Origin: an uncultured Prevotella sp.
GTDB lineage: Bacteria; Bacteroidota; Bacteroidia; Bacteroidales; Bacteroidaceae
Direction: 5' to 3'
Length of the DNA stretch: 64,000 bases
NCBI GenBank assembly: GCA_900317405.1
Contig: ONGP01000011.1
Span: 33,166 to 97,165, forward strand
The notes below the pieces were generated by a model that was given only the letters and a program-made list of their open reading frames with translations, was not told the origin of the DNA and did no database searches. Positions 41,576 to 50,507 of the stretch are shown here, one piece after another; position 1 is the stretch's first letter; every line of letters begins with the position of its first letter. The position numbers and the translations under genes are program-made.

Positions 41576-42135
41576 CTAAGTGTCATAATTACTGTAAATT
41601 TTAAGGGGTGTAAAACCTTTTCCTATTCCTTGAAACCTGTTCATTATTCCTTGCTTTGTCCGTTAAGCTATGCAGTACTGTCTTGTGCACTAAGAAAAAT
41701 TTACTCCATAACTATGCCGGAATTTTTAGACGCCTATGTCTTTTCTTATATCTGATGCAAAGGTACGAAATTTTCATAAAACGACCAAACATTTTGCCAA
41801 TTTAAAAAAATCATCCCGAGGTTATTCACTTATAACTTGATTTGTCTTTCTGATTGGAACTGGTGTTTTTTAAAACTCGTGTAAACTCTAGTAAACGTAT
41901 CCTGCAGTTCTATTGTATGGATGGCAAGACTGTATGGTTCGCTGAAGACAAACGTGTATAATTCTAGATTGTGATTATCTACACTTTGAGGTCTTTTAGT
42001 GGACCAACACTATGAATATAGTAATAACTCCCGTGGGTTTCTCCCTGCCTTTTTGCAAAAAAATCGCAAATTATTTTGTGTTTCGATATAATTGCAGTAC
42101 CTTTGCAGCCCGATACGTATATATAATAAGGTGAA
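41576..42135. other. Gene-poor stretch before map
   Basis: No intact gene. CAAAGGTA at about 41758-41765 reads TACCTTTG on the minus strand, probably the old promoter of the HU-like/smalltalk pair. A 36-codon open stretch on the plus strand ends at 41961 (RILQFYCMDGKTVWFAEDKR then V-stop), which may be a gene remnant. The map promoter is at 42075-42105. Confidence 0.5.
42075..42105 (+). promoter_or_regulatory. Promoter of map
   Basis: TTTG (42075-42078), 19-base spacer, TACCTTTG (42098-42105). The map ATG is 31 bases further on. Confidence 0.75.
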
Positions 42136-43002
42136 ATGAGCACGTTTAAGAAGAAAAAAAGATGGCATTGCATGCCAGGACAGGAGCCCACAGAGATGGA
42201 CAAGACCATCATGTACTGGGAGAACAAAGGCAAACTGGTGCCAACACGTGAATTGATTAAAACCCCTGAACAGATAGAAGGCATCCGCAAGGCGGGTGTG
42301 GTAAATACCGCTGTGCTCGACGCAGTGGCTGCCGAGATACATGCCGGCATGAACACGCTGGAGATTGACCAGATATGTCGCCGTGTGTGCGAGGAAAACG
42401 GGGCCATACCGGCCTGCCTCAATTACGAGGGATTCCCCATGAGCGTCTGCACATCGATAAACGAGGTGGTGTGCCACGGCATACCTAAGGAGGAGGATGT
42501 GCTTGAGGAGGGCGACATAGTGAACGTAGACTTCACCACAATCCTCGACGGATATTACGCCGACGCCAGCCGTATGTTTATCATCGGCAAGACCAGCCCC
42601 GAGAAAGAGCAACTGGTGCGCGTGGCCAAGGAGTGTCTGGAGATAGGTATGGAGGCCGCCAAGCCCTACAGCTTTGTGGGCGACATAGGTCACGCCATCG
42701 AGAAGCACTGCAAGCCTTACGGCTACGGCATAGTGCGCGATCTGGCCGGACACGGCGTGGGACTGAAATTCCACGAGGAGCCCGACGTGAACCATTACGG
42801 ACATCGCGGCACAGGCATGCTGCTGGTGCCAGGCATGGTGTTCACCATCGAGCCTATGATCAACATGGGCACATGGAAGGTGTTTATTGATGCCGACGAT
42901 CCATACGGATGGGAGGTGATAACAGAAGACGAGCAGCCCAGCGCACAGTGGGAACACACGCTGGTGATGACAGAACATGGAGTGGAGGTACTTACGTACT
43001 AA
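42136..43002 (+). CDS. map: Methionine aminopeptidase type I with N-terminal extension
   Basis: 288 residues. The first 25 residues (FKKKKRWHCMPGQEPTEMDK) form a short basic extension unlike the bare E. coli enzyme. The catalytic domain starts at about 40 (IKTPEQIEGIRKAGVVNTAV); metal ligands lie in GDIVNVDFTTILDGYYADAS, GHGVGLKFHEEPDV and FTIEPMI. It removes the initiator Met from new proteins. It is followed by tsaD after a TTAAACAT-type spacer. Confidence 0.94.
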   Translation: MSTFKKKKRWHCMPGQEPTEMDKTIMYWENKGKLVPTRELIKTPEQIEGIRKAGVVNTAVLDAVAAEIHAGMNTLEIDQICRRVCEENGAIPACLNYEGFPMSVCTSINEVVCHGIPKEEDVLEEGDIVNVDFTTILDGYYADASRMFIIGKTSPEKEQLVRVAKECLEIGMEAAKPYSFVGDIGHAIEKHCKPYGYGIVRDLAGHGVGLKFHEEPDVNHYGHRGTGMLLVPGMVFTIEPMINMGTWKVFIDADDPYGWEVITEDEQPSAQWEHTLVMTEHGVEVLTY

Positions 43003-43034
43003 CATTAAACATTAAAGATTAAACATTAAACATT
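43003..43034. repeat. TTAAACAT-type leader repeat before tsaD
   Basis: ACATTAAACATTAAAGATTA then AACATTAAACATT, four units, running into the TTG start of tsaD. Confidence 0.75.
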
Positions 43035-44061
43035 GGAAAAGGATATATATATATTAGGTATAGAGTCGAGTTGCGACGACACGTCGGCTGCAGTGCTTAA
43101 GAACGGTGTGCTGCTGTCGAACGTTACGGCATCGCAGGCTGTGCACGAGGCTTACGGTGGAGTGGTGCCCGAGTTGGCATCGAGAGCCCACCAGCAAAAC
43201 GTGGTGCCTGTGGTAGATCAGGCCATAAAGAAGGCTGGTATAACCAAGGAGCAGCTTACGGCCATAGCATTTACACGCGGTCCGGGACTGATGGGATCGC
43301 TGCTGGTGGGAGTGAGTTTTGCCAAGGGATTTGCCCGCTCGCTGGGCATACCTATGATAGACGTGAACCATCTGCAGGGACACGTGATGGCGCACTTTAT
43401 CCGCGAGAGCGAGGACGACCAGCATCAGCCACCACTGCCATTCCTCTGCCTGCTGGTATCGGGAGGAAACTCGCAGATAGTAAAGGTGAATGCCTACAAC
43501 GATATGGAGGTGCTGGGTCAGACCATCGACGACGCTGCCGGCGAGGCTATCGACAAGTGCTCGAAGGTGATGGGACTGGGCTATCCCGGTGGACCTATCA
43601 TCGACCGACTGGCCCGACAGGGTAACCCCAAGGCCTACCAGTTTGCCGAGCCTAACATACCCGGACTGGACTATAGTTTCTCGGGACTTAAGACATCATT
43701 TCTGTACTCGATGCAGAAGTGGGTGGCCGAGGATCCCGACTTCATCGAGAAGCACAAGGATGACATAGCAGCATCGCTGGAGTGGACCATCGTAGACATA
43801 CTGATGAAGAAGCTGAAGAAGGCCGTAAAGCAGACCGGCATTAAGCATGTGGCTGTGGCCGGAGGTGTGAGTGCCAACAACGGACTGCGCAATGCATTCT
43901 ACGATGCCGAGAAGCGCTACGGTTGGACTATCTACATACCTAAGTTCAGCTATACCACCGACAATGCTGCCATGATAGGCATAGTGGGCTACTACAAGTA
44001 TCAGGACAAGCAGTTCTGCGACATCAACGCACCTGCATTCAGTAAAGTAACGTTTAAGTAA
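43033..44061 (+). CDS. tsaD: tRNA N6-adenosine threonylcarbamoyltransferase
   Basis: 342 residues starting at a TTG (43033; MEKDIYILGIESSCDDTSAA when initiated as Met). ASRAHQQNVVPVVDQAI carries the first metal His pair, LPFLCLLVSGGNSQIV and DDAAGEAIDKCSKVMGLGYP form the ATP/ASKHA fold, and VAGGVSANNGLR and FSYTTDNAAMIG follow. It makes t6A37 in ANN-decoding tRNAs together with TsaB, TsaC and TsaE (not in the window). The start codon lies at the edge of the AT-rich repeat. Confidence 0.94.
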   Translation: MEKDIYILGIESSCDDTSAAVLKNGVLLSNVTASQAVHEAYGGVVPELASRAHQQNVVPVVDQAIKKAGITKEQLTAIAFTRGPGLMGSLLVGVSFAKGFARSLGIPMIDVNHLQGHVMAHFIRESEDDQHQPPLPFLCLLVSGGNSQIVKVNAYNDMEVLGQTIDDAAGEAIDKCSKVMGLGYPGGPIIDRLARQGNPKAYQFAEPNIPGLDYSFSGLKTSFLYSMQKWVAEDPDFIEKHKDDIAASLEWTIVDILMKKLKKAVKQTGIKHVAVAGGVSANNGLRNAFYDAEKRYGWTIYIPKFSYTTDNAAMIGIVGYYKYQDKQFCDINAPAFSKVTFK

Positions 44062-44094
44062 GATTAAACATTAAACATTAAAAATTAAACATTA
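44062..44094. repeat. TTAAACAT-type leader repeat before pncC
   Basis: GATTAAACATTAAACATTAA then AAATTAAACATTA, filling the spacer between tsaD and the next ATG. Confidence 0.75.
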
Positions 44095-44099
44095 TATAG

Positions 44100-44615
44100 A
44101 TGGATTTTGAAAGTAAGATTACAAGTAGAGAGGTGAGCGAGATCCTCTGGGAGACTGAAAAGACTGTAAGTACTGCCGAAAGTTGCACTGGCGGACGCAT
44201 AGCCGAGGCTATCATCGCCGTGCCAGGCGCATCAAAATACTTCAAGGGTGGCATCATCTCATACATCGATGAGGTGAAGATGAGTCTGCTGGGAGTAGAC
44301 GGAAAGCTGCTCGAGGAGAAAACCGCTGTGTGTGAGGAAGTTGCAATAGCTATGGTAAAGGGCGCCTGCACCACACTTAACACCGATTACGCCATCGCCG
44401 CCACAGGTTTTGCCGGACCTACCGGAGGTACCAAAGAGATACCCGTGGGCACCATCTGGCTGGCATGCGGAAACAAGGAGAGAGTAGTGACCATGAAGCT
44501 GGAAGAAGACTACGGTCGCGACATCAATCTGGCCATCGCTACAAATCGCGCCATGGAGATGTTTTTGGGCTTCCTGAAGGACGAAGATGCACCCAAAGTG
44601 GTCCGAGAAGGTTAA
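44100..44615 (+). CDS. pncC: Nicotinamide-nucleotide amidase (CinA C-terminal family)
   Basis: 171 residues, a CinA C-terminal domain standing alone. STAESCTGGRIAEAIIAVPG, YFKGGIISYIDEVKMSLLGV, and AATGFAGPTGGTKEIPVGTI are the family signatures. It hydrolyses NMN to nicotinate mononucleotide in pyridine-nucleotide recycling. Read with map and tsaD. Confidence 0.9.
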   Translation: MDFESKITSREVSEILWETEKTVSTAESCTGGRIAEAIIAVPGASKYFKGGIISYIDEVKMSLLGVDGKLLEEKTAVCEEVAIAMVKGACTTLNTDYAIAATGFAGPTGGTKEIPVGTIWLACGNKERVVTMKLEEDYGRDINLAIATNRAMEMFLGFLKDEDAPKVVREG

Positions 44616-44674
44616 AAATCATTAATTCTTTGATTTTCCACGCGCGTAATTATCTGATTTCCAATAAAAATGTG

Positions 44675-44682
44675 TAATTTTG
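44675..44682 (+). promoter_or_regulatory. -7 box of the rpmB-rpmG-DUF4295 operon
   Basis: TAATTTTG followed by CACGC, 53 bases before the L28 start. The -33 region (TTTCC) is weak. Confidence 0.55.
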
Positions 44683-44734
44683 CACGCTGTTTGGAATAAG
44701 TAAGTGTAAATCACAAGTAAAAAGGTAGATAGAA

Positions 44735-44905
44735 ATGTCTAAGATTTGTCAAATTACAGGAAAGAAGGCACAGATAGGTTGCAATTTGAAGATTAGCGCT
44801 GCTGGTCTTCGTATGATCAATAAAGTAGGTCTGGATGCTGCCTTGAAGCAGGCTGTTGCCAAAGGATTTGTAGACTGGAAGGACATTAAAGTGATAGGAG
44901 ATTAA
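44735..44905 (+). CDS. rpmB: 50S ribosomal protein L28, internally shortened
   Basis: 56 residues: [17 protein letters not shown], then directly [39 protein letters not shown]. Bacteroidota L28 is about 86 residues. The block normally between IGN and the WI(S/K)L strand (the basic SHSKRRTKR...F..N region that contacts rRNA, about 30 residues) is missing, in frame, with both flanks well conserved. Either this is a real deletion, another L28 copy exists elsewhere, or the assembly lost about 90 bases. Followed by rpmG after 4 bases. Confidence 0.8.
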   Translation: MSKICQITGKKAQIGCNLKISAAGLRMINKVGLDAALKQAVAKGFVDWKDIKVIGD

Positions 44906-44909
44906 AATC

Positions 44910-45101
44910 ATGGCAAGTAAGAAAGCAAAAGGTAATCGCGTTCAGGTTATCCTGGAGTGCACAGAGCACAAGAATAGTGGTATGCCCGGTACTAGCCGTT
45001 ACGTAACCACAAAGAATCGTAAGAATACGCCAGAGCGTATGGAGCTTATGAAGTATAACCCAATCCTGAAGAAGATGACTCTTCACAAGGAGATTAAATA
45101 A
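44910..45101 (+). CDS. rpmG: 50S ribosomal protein L33
   Basis: 63 residues: [56 protein letters not shown]. It has the long Bacteroidota form of L33, with only one of the usual zinc cysteines (C17), so it is a zinc-free type. It lies between rpmB and the DUF4295 gene as in other Bacteroidota. Confidence 0.94.
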   Translation: MASKKAKGNRVQVILECTEHKNSGMPGTSRYVTTKNRKNTPERMELMKYNPILKKMTLHKEIK

Positions 45102-45113
45102 TACGACTGAAGT

Positions 45114-45269
45114 ATGGCAAAGAAAACCGTCGCTACCCTCCACGAAGGCTCAAAGGATGGTCGCGCTTATTCAAAGGTAATCAAGATGGTTAAGAGCCCT
45201 AAGACTGGCGCTTACATCTTCGATGAGCAGATGGTTCCAAACGAGGCCGTTAAGGACTTCTTTAAGTAA
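45114..45269 (+). CDS. DUF4295 protein (Bacteroidota ribosome-associated)
   Basis: 51 residues: MAKKTVATLHEGSKDGRAYS, KVIKMVKSPKTGAYIFDEQM, VPNEAVKDFFK. This small basic protein is DUF4295, found only in Bacteroidota and always after L33. It is probably a lineage-specific 50S ribosomal protein; I believe it corresponds to the protein called bL38, but that is from memory. A terminator follows 60 bases later. Confidence 0.85.
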   Translation: MAKKTVATLHEGSKDGRAYSKVIKMVKSPKTGAYIFDEQMVPNEAVKDFFK

Positions 45270-45328
45270 TCGGCGAAGCCGCTTACTACCGAAGGGACGT
45301 AAGAACTAATACAAAATAAAAGAAAATG

Positions 45329-45361
45329 GAGGTCGCAAAGAAATTTGCGGCCTCTTTTTTT
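45329..45361 (+). terminator. Terminator of the rpmB operon
   Basis: GAGG.CGCAAA (45329-45339), GAAA loop, TTTGCG.CCTC (45344-45354), then T6-T7. The T-run doubles as part of the -33 TTTG of the ftsY promoter. Confidence 0.9.
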
Positions 45362-45390
45362 GGTCGTGTCACAAAATTTACCTATCTTTG
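45359..45390 (+). promoter_or_regulatory. Promoter of ftsY
   Basis: TTTG (45359-45362), 20-base spacer, TATCTTTG (45383-45390). It excludes the upstream ATG at 45326 as the ftsY start. Confidence 0.8.
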
Positions 45391-45409
45391 CAATCGAAAA
45401 TATTGCAAT

Positions 45410-46369
45410 ATGGGATTATTTGGATTTTTTAGTAAGGATAAGAAGGAGACACTCGACAAGGGTTTGGAGAAAACCAAGACGAGTGTGTTCGATAAACTGA
45501 CTCGTGCCGTAGCCGGTAAATCGAAGGTAGACGATGACGTATTGGACAATCTGGAAGAGGTGCTCATCACCAGCGATGTGGGTGTAGACACCACGCTGAA
45601 GATTATCCAGCGCATCGAGGAGCGTGTGGCTCGCGATAAGTATGTAAGCACATCGGAACTGAACAGAATTCTGCGCGAAGAGATAGCAGAACTGTTGGCC
45701 GAGAACAATAGCGACGATAATGACAACTGGGATCTGCCCGCCGACCATAAGCCCTACGTAATACTGGTAGTAGGTGTGAACGGTGTGGGCAAGACCACCA
45801 CCATCGGCAAACTGGCCTGGCAGTTTAAGCAGGCCGGCAAGAAGGTATATCTGGGCGCCGCCGACACATTCCGTGCAGCAGCCGTAGAGCAGCTGTGCAT
45901 ATGGGGCGAGCGAGTAGGAGTGCCCGTGGTAAAGCAGCAGATGGGTAGCGACCCCGCCAGTGTGGCATTCGACACACTGCAGAGCGCCAAGGCCAACGGT
46001 GCCGACGTGGTGCTGATAGACACTGCCGGCCGACTGCACAACAAGGTGGGCCTGATGAACGAGCTTAAGAAGATAAAGGACGTGATGAAGAAGGTGCTGC
46101 CCGAGGCTCCCGACGAGGTGATGCTGGTGCTCGACGGTTCTACCGGACAGAACGCATTCGAGCAGGCCAAGCAGTTTGCTGCCGTCACACAGATCACATC
46201 GCTGGCCATCACCAAGCTCGACGGTACTGCCAAGGGCGGTGTGGTAATCGGTATCTCTGACCAGCTGAAGGTGCCCGTAAAGTACATCGGACTGGGCGAG
46301 GGTATGCAGGACCTGCAGTTGTTTAATAAACGCCAGTTTGTAGATTCGCTGTTTGACATTAAAGATTAA
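45410..46369 (+). CDS. ftsY: Signal recognition particle receptor
   Basis: 319 residues from the ATG at 45410 (MGLFGFFSKDKKETLDKGLE). A short N domain is followed by the GTPase: VVGVNGVGKTTTIGKLAWQF (G1), YLGAADTFRAAAVEQL, VLIDTAGRLHNKVGLMNELK, ITKLDGTAKGGVV and YIGLGEGMQDL. There is no long acidic A domain as in E. coli. It docks SRP-ribosome complexes at the membrane. It ends in a TTAAACAT-like tract running to the rimO start. Confidence 0.94.
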   Translation: MGLFGFFSKDKKETLDKGLEKTKTSVFDKLTRAVAGKSKVDDDVLDNLEEVLITSDVGVDTTLKIIQRIEERVARDKYVSTSELNRILREEIAELLAENNSDDNDNWDLPADHKPYVILVVGVNGVGKTTTIGKLAWQFKQAGKKVYLGAADTFRAAAVEQLCIWGERVGVPVVKQQMGSDPASVAFDTLQSAKANGADVVLIDTAGRLHNKVGLMNELKKIKDVMKKVLPEAPDEVMLVLDGSTGQNAFEQAKQFAAVTQITSLAITKLDGTAKGGVVIGISDQLKVPVKYIGLGEGMQDLQLFNKRQFVDSLFDIKD

Positions 46370-46375
46370 ACATTA

Positions 46376-47689
46376 ATGGCGAAGACGATAGATATCATAT
46401 CACTGGGATGCTCTAAGAATCTTGTGGACAGCGAGACTCTGATGGGACTGATGGAGGCCAACGGCTATCAGTGCACTCACGATAGCGATGACCCGCAGGG
46501 CGAGATTGTGGTTGTAAATACCTGTGGATTCATCAACGACGCCAAGGAGGAGAGCATCAATACCATACTGGAATTTGCCCAGGCCAAGACCGAGGGACGT
46601 ATCGAGAAGCTATTTGTAATGGGCTGTCTGTCAGAACGTTATCTGGCCGACCTGGAGCGCGAGATACCCGAGGTGGACGGATGGTACGGCAAGTTTAACT
46701 ACAAGAAACTGTTGAAGGACCTGAAGGGTGAGGACTTTGCTGCTTGCGAGGGCAAACGCCATATCACCACTCCGCGTCACTATGCATATATCAAGATAAG
46801 CGAGGGCTGCGATCGCCACTGCGCCTACTGTGCCATCCCGCTGATAACGGGCAAGCATCAGAGCCGCCCCATGCAGGAGATACTGGATGAGGTGCGCTAT
46901 CTGGTAAGTCAGGGCACCAAGGAGTTTAATGTCATCGCACAGGAGCTTACCTACTATGGTGTAGACCTGGACGGCAAGCAGCACATAGCCGAGCTTATCG
47001 AGCAGATGGCCGACATCCCCGGTGTGGAGTGGATCCGCCTGCACTACGCATATCCCACACACTTCCCATGGGACCTGCTGCGAGTGATCCGCGAAAAGCA
47101 GAACGTATGTAAGTATCTCGACATAGCCCTGCAGCATGTATCAGATAATATGCTGAGTCGTATGCGTCGCCATGTCACTAAGGAGGAGACATACGAGCTG
47201 GTTCGCCGCATGCGCCAGGAGGTGCCCGGCATACACATCCGCACCACACTGATGGTGGGATTCCCAGGCGAGACCGATCAGGACTTTGAGGAGTTGAAGG
47301 AGTTTGTAAAGTGGGCCCGCTTTGAGCGTATGGGCGCCTTTGCATATTCTGAGGAAGAAGGCACATATTCGGCCGACAACTTCGAGGACGATGTGCCCGA
47401 GGATGTGAAGCAGGCCCGACTGGACAAGATAATGCGCATACAGCAGAACATCAGTACCGAACTGGAGGCCGAAAAGGTGGGCAAGGTGCTCAAGGTAATC
47501 ATCGACCGACAGGAGGGCGACTACTATATCGGCCGAACAGAATACTGCTCGCCCGAGGTTGATCCAGAGGTGCTTATCCCTGCGGCCGAGGCCAAACTCA
47601 CCGTGGGCAACTTCTACGATGTTAAGATTACAGATTCGGAAGAATTTGATATATACGGAACCACAATCATTAAAACATATGAACAATAA
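46376..47689 (+). CDS. rimO: Ribosomal protein S12 methylthiotransferase
   Basis: 437 residues. UPF0004 domain with the first cluster (SLGCSKNLVDSETL, VVNTCGFINDAKEE, GCLSERY), the radical-SAM motif EGCDRHCAYCAIPLITGKHQ (CxxxCxxC) and a C-terminal TRAM domain. It adds a methylthio group to Asp of S12. It overlaps the HU gene by 11 bases. Confidence 0.95.
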   Translation: MAKTIDIISLGCSKNLVDSETLMGLMEANGYQCTHDSDDPQGEIVVVNTCGFINDAKEESINTILEFAQAKTEGRIEKLFVMGCLSERYLADLEREIPEVDGWYGKFNYKKLLKDLKGEDFAACEGKRHITTPRHYAYIKISEGCDRHCAYCAIPLITGKHQSRPMQEILDEVRYLVSQGTKEFNVIAQELTYYGVDLDGKQHIAELIEQMADIPGVEWIRLHYAYPTHFPWDLLRVIREKQNVCKYLDIALQHVSDNMLSRMRRHVTKEETYELVRRMRQEVPGIHIRTTLMVGFPGETDQDFEELKEFVKWARFERMGAFAYSEEEGTYSADNFEDDVPEDVKQARLDKIMRIQQNISTELEAEKVGKVLKVIIDRQEGDYYIGRTEYCSPEVDPEVLIPAAEAKLTVGNFYDVKITDSEEFDIYGTTIIKTYEQ

Positions 47690-47966
47690 AGACTTTATCA
47701 CAGAATTGGCACAGCGCACGGGTTACTCGACCGACGAGGCCCAGCAGTTTGTGAATTGCGTTGTAGATGCAATGGGTGATCATTTCCAGGATGATGACTC
47801 AGTGCTGATACCTACTTTCGGTACATTCGAGGTGAAAAAGAAGATGGAGCGAATCATGGTCAATCCCTCAACCGGACAGCGTATGCTGGTACCACCAAAA
47901 CTGGTGCTGACATTCAAGCCTAATGTAAGTTGGAAAGAACGCGTAAAGAATGGAGGAGCCGAGTGA
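47679..47966 (+). CDS. HU family DNA-binding protein
   Basis: 95 residues from the ATG at 47679 ([20 protein letters not shown]). It has the classical HU layout: two helices, then [20 protein letters not shown] with the flexible arm and [16 protein letters not shown]. It bends DNA non-specifically. It overlaps rimO by 11 bases, and its stop codon (TGA) shares one base with the ATG of the giant HU-LysM gene. Confidence 0.92.
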   Translation: MNNKDFITELAQRTGYSTDEAQQFVNCVVDAMGDHFQDDDSVLIPTFGTFEVKKKMERIMVNPSTGQRMLVPPKLVLTFKPNVSWKERVKNGGAE

Positions 47967-50362
47967 TGGGAAAGATTTCGATACAAGAGCTGGCCAATGT
48001 GCTGATAGAGAAGAAGCATCTGAACAAGCGCGACGCAAGTCTGTTTGTTAGCGCCATGTTTGATATAGTACAGCAGCGCCTGGAAACCGACAAACTGGTT
48101 AAGGTAAAGGGCCTGGGTACATTTAAAATTATAGATGTAGAAGACCGCGAGAGCGTGAACGTAAATACCGGCGAGCGAGTGCTGATAGAGGGTCACGGCA
48201 AGATAACCTATGTGCCCGATGCACTGCTTAAGGAACTGGTAAACAAGCCATTCTCGCAGTTTGAGACAGTGGTGCTGAATGATGGCGTAGACTTCGAGGA
48301 TGTTCCTACAACATCTACCGACGAGCCTGAGGTTGAGGTAGATACTGAGCCAATAGTAGAGCCAGAACCAGTGGTTGAGCCTGAGCCAATCGCTGAGCCA
48401 GAGATTACCATTCGCCCTGAGGCTGCACCCGAGCCAGAGCCTGTGGCAGAGGATGAGCACTCATCGATGCCGCTGGTAGATTTCGGATTTGTAGAAGAGG
48501 AGCCCGTGGTTGCTCCTGCGCCTGTGGCAGCACCAGTTGCTGACATTGAGGATGAGCCGGAAGACGAACCCGAAGATGAGTTGGAAGACGAATTCGACGA
48601 CGATATAGATGATGAACTCGAGGAGGAGAAGAATCTCGGAATGACAATCCGCCCCGAAGTAACATATCGCCCAGAGCCCATGCCAGAGCCCGAGCCAATG
48701 CCCGAGCCCGAAATCGAACCTGAGATTACTGTTCGTCCTGAGACAACTGTACGTCCTGATGCTATGGTTGAGCCTGAGTTTGAATCAGAACTCGATGAAA
48801 AACTGGAGCCAGAGATGGAGGCAGCAATGGCCAAGCCCGAGCCAAAGGTGATAGAGGAAATCGCAGACGAAGATATTCCAGAATGGGTAATCGAACCATA
48901 TGCAGCTCAGCCTGAGCAGCCAAAGGCAGAAGAGCCAATAGCTGAACCCGAACTGGAGCCCGAGATAACCGTTCGCCCAGAGCCAATGGCAGAAGAGCCA
49001 ATAGCTGAACCCGAGCTGGAGCCCGAGATAACCGTTCGCCCAGAGCCAATGGCCGAGCCTGAGCCAATCGTTGAGCCTGAGCCTATGCCCGAGCCTGAGC
49101 CTGTTCGCGAGACTCCAAAGCCTGTGGCAAACGATCTGCAGTCGATTCTGAGTCAGTTCCAGACGATTAAGAAGCCTGCTCCAGCCCCCGAGCCAGAGCC
49201 CGCTCCAATCGTAGAACCCGAACCCGCTCCAATCGTAGAGCCCGAACCAGTTCAGATTCCTGAACCAGAGCCAGTATACACTCCTGAGTCCGAGCCAATC
49301 GTAGCTCCTGAGCCTGTATACACTCCCGAGCCGGAACCAATTGTAGCTCCTGAGCCTGTATACACTCCTGAGCCCGAGCCTGTTCAGCCAATCATCACTC
49401 AGCTTTCTGACGAAACAAAGATTACTGAGGAGATGCTGATGGATGAGCCAATAGTAGAGCCCGAACCAATCGTAGAGCCCGAACCCGTATATGTGCCTGA
49501 GCCAGAGCCAATTGTGGCCCCTGAGCCAGAACCAATAGTAGAGCCCGAGCCAAGAAAGATGACTGCCGACGAAGAGCTGGCTGCAGCATTCGGCGAGGTG
49601 AAGGAAGAGATTATAGCCCCAGTAGCTGAGGAGCCAATCGCTGAGCCAGAACCAGAATACGAAACAGAGGAAGAAGACGACGAGCCCGAGTTTGATACCA
49701 AGCCAACCCGCGAGAGAAAGTCGGGCAGCAAGTGGCTCCTGGTATTGCTCGCACTGATAGTAGGCGTGGGTGGAGGATACTTCCTGGGTAGCTACTATCC
49801 ATACGAAAAGCTGATGGCACCAGCCGAAGAAGGTACAGTGATAAATGTACAGAAGGCCGATGTGGAGAAAGCCGCAGCCCCAGAGCCAAAGGCCGAAGAG
49901 CCCGTAGCCGAGGAGCCTGCAGCCGAAACCGCTGAGCCAAACGAGGCCGATGCAAAAGCTAAAGCCGAAGCAGAAGCTAAGGCCAAAGCTGCAGCCGAAG
50001 AAAAAGCAAAAGCTGATGCCGCCGCTAAAGCCAAAGCCGAGGCAGATGCCAAAGCAAAGGCAGCCGCTGACGCAAAGGCCAAGGCAGAAGCCGACGCTAA
50101 AGCCGCATCAAACAAGTACGACGCGATGGACGTAAGAGTTAGACTGGGAGCCTATCGTATCGTAGGTACCGACAAGGTGGTTAAGGCAAAGGAAGGCGAT
50201 GATCTTGTAAAGATTTCACGCCGTGTACTTGGTCCTGATATGGAGTGCTATCTCGAGGTTTATAACAACATCAAGGCATCGACTCCACTCAAAGTAGGAC
50301 AAGAAATAAAGATTCCAAAACTGGAGTGGAAGAAGAAAAAGAAGGCCGCAACAGCCAACTAA
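47966..50362 (+). CDS. HU-(PE)n-TM-LysM protein: nucleoid-to-envelope bridge candidate
   Basis: 798 residues. Domain order: HU-like DNA-binding domain (1-95: [20 protein letters not shown] ... [20 protein letters not shown] ... [18 protein letters not shown]); an acidic proline-glutamate region of about 480 residues with repeats such as [20 protein letters not shown]; one transmembrane helix (589-612, [20 protein letters not shown]); an Ala/Lys/Glu-rich helix (650-715); and a C-terminal LysM-like domain (722-790: [20 protein letters not shown] ... [20 protein letters not shown]). The HU part would be cytoplasmic and the LysM part periplasmic. Physical linking of nucleoid and peptidoglycan is inference. 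It is coupled to an ordinary HU gene. Confidence 0.85.
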   Translation: MGKISIQELANVLIEKKHLNKRDASLFVSAMFDIVQQRLETDKLVKVKGLGTFKIIDVEDRESVNVNTGERVLIEGHGKITYVPDALLKELVNKPFSQFETVVLNDGVDFEDVPTTSTDEPEVEVDTEPIVEPEPVVEPEPIAEPEITIRPEAAPEPEPVAEDEHSSMPLVDFGFVEEEPVVAPAPVAAPVADIEDEPEDEPEDELEDEFDDDIDDELEEEKNLGMTIRPEVTYRPEPMPEPEPMPEPEIEPEITVRPETTVRPDAMVEPEFESELDEKLEPEMEAAMAKPEPKVIEEIADEDIPEWVIEPYAAQPEQPKAEEPIAEPELEPEITVRPEPMAEEPIAEPELEPEITVRPEPMAEPEPIVEPEPMPEPEPVRETPKPVANDLQSILSQFQTIKKPAPAPEPEPAPIVEPEPAPIVEPEPVQIPEPEPVYTPESEPIVAPEPVYTPEPEPIVAPEPVYTPEPEPVQPIITQLSDETKITEEMLMDEPIVEPEPIVEPEPVYVPEPEPIVAPEPEPIVEPEPRKMTADEELAAAFGEVKEEIIAPVAEEPIAEPEPEYETEEEDDEPEFDTKPTRERKSGSKWLLVLLALIVGVGGGYFLGSYYPYEKLMAPAEEGTVINVQKADVEKAAAPEPKAEEPVAEEPAAETAEPNEADAKAKAEAEAKAKAAAEEKAKADAAAKAKAEADAKAKAAADAKAKAEADAKAASNKYDAMDVRVRLGAYRIVGTDKVVKAKEGDDLVKISRRVLGPDMECYLEVYNNIKASTPLKVGQEIKIPKLEWKKKKKAATAN

Positions 50363-50376
50363 AACTGCAAATAATG

Positions 50377-50415
50377 AAAAAGTTTCTTAAAACTTAGGTT
50401 TTGGGAAACTTTTTT
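50377..50415 (+). terminator. Terminator after the HU-LysM gene
   Basis: AAAAAGTTTC (50377-50386) pairs with GAAACTTTTT (50405-50414), ending in T6. It is U-rich and A-stemmed. Confidence 0.75.
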
Positions 50416-50461
50416 AATATTATTTAGACAGACAAATAGTGGCTAAGTGCTATAAAAAAAG

Positions 50462-50469
50462 TATTTTTG
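50462..50469 (+). promoter_or_regulatory. -7 box of the Bat operon
   Basis: TATTTTTG followed by CAG, 39 bases before the MoxR start. No clear -33 TTTG at the right distance. Confidence 0.55.
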
Positions 50470-50507
50470 CAGTCAAATTTTAGAAAACAATTAAAGATAT
50501 AAATATT

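Noticed and set aside
41387-41755. 122-residue frame on the plus strand
   Set aside because: It is antisense to the HU-like remnant and its promoter; the residues mirror the Gly/Ser/Asn-rich tail.
45326-45409. Upstream 28 codons of the ftsY frame
   Set aside because: They cover the rpmB terminator and the ftsY promoter; MGLFGFF at 45410 is the normal start.
48208-48834. Long Ser/Gly-rich minus-strand frame, and others at 49399-49731 and 49795-50115
   Set aside because: They are shadows of the Pro-Glu and Ala-Lys repeats of the HU-LysM gene; repetitive codons keep the opposite strand open.
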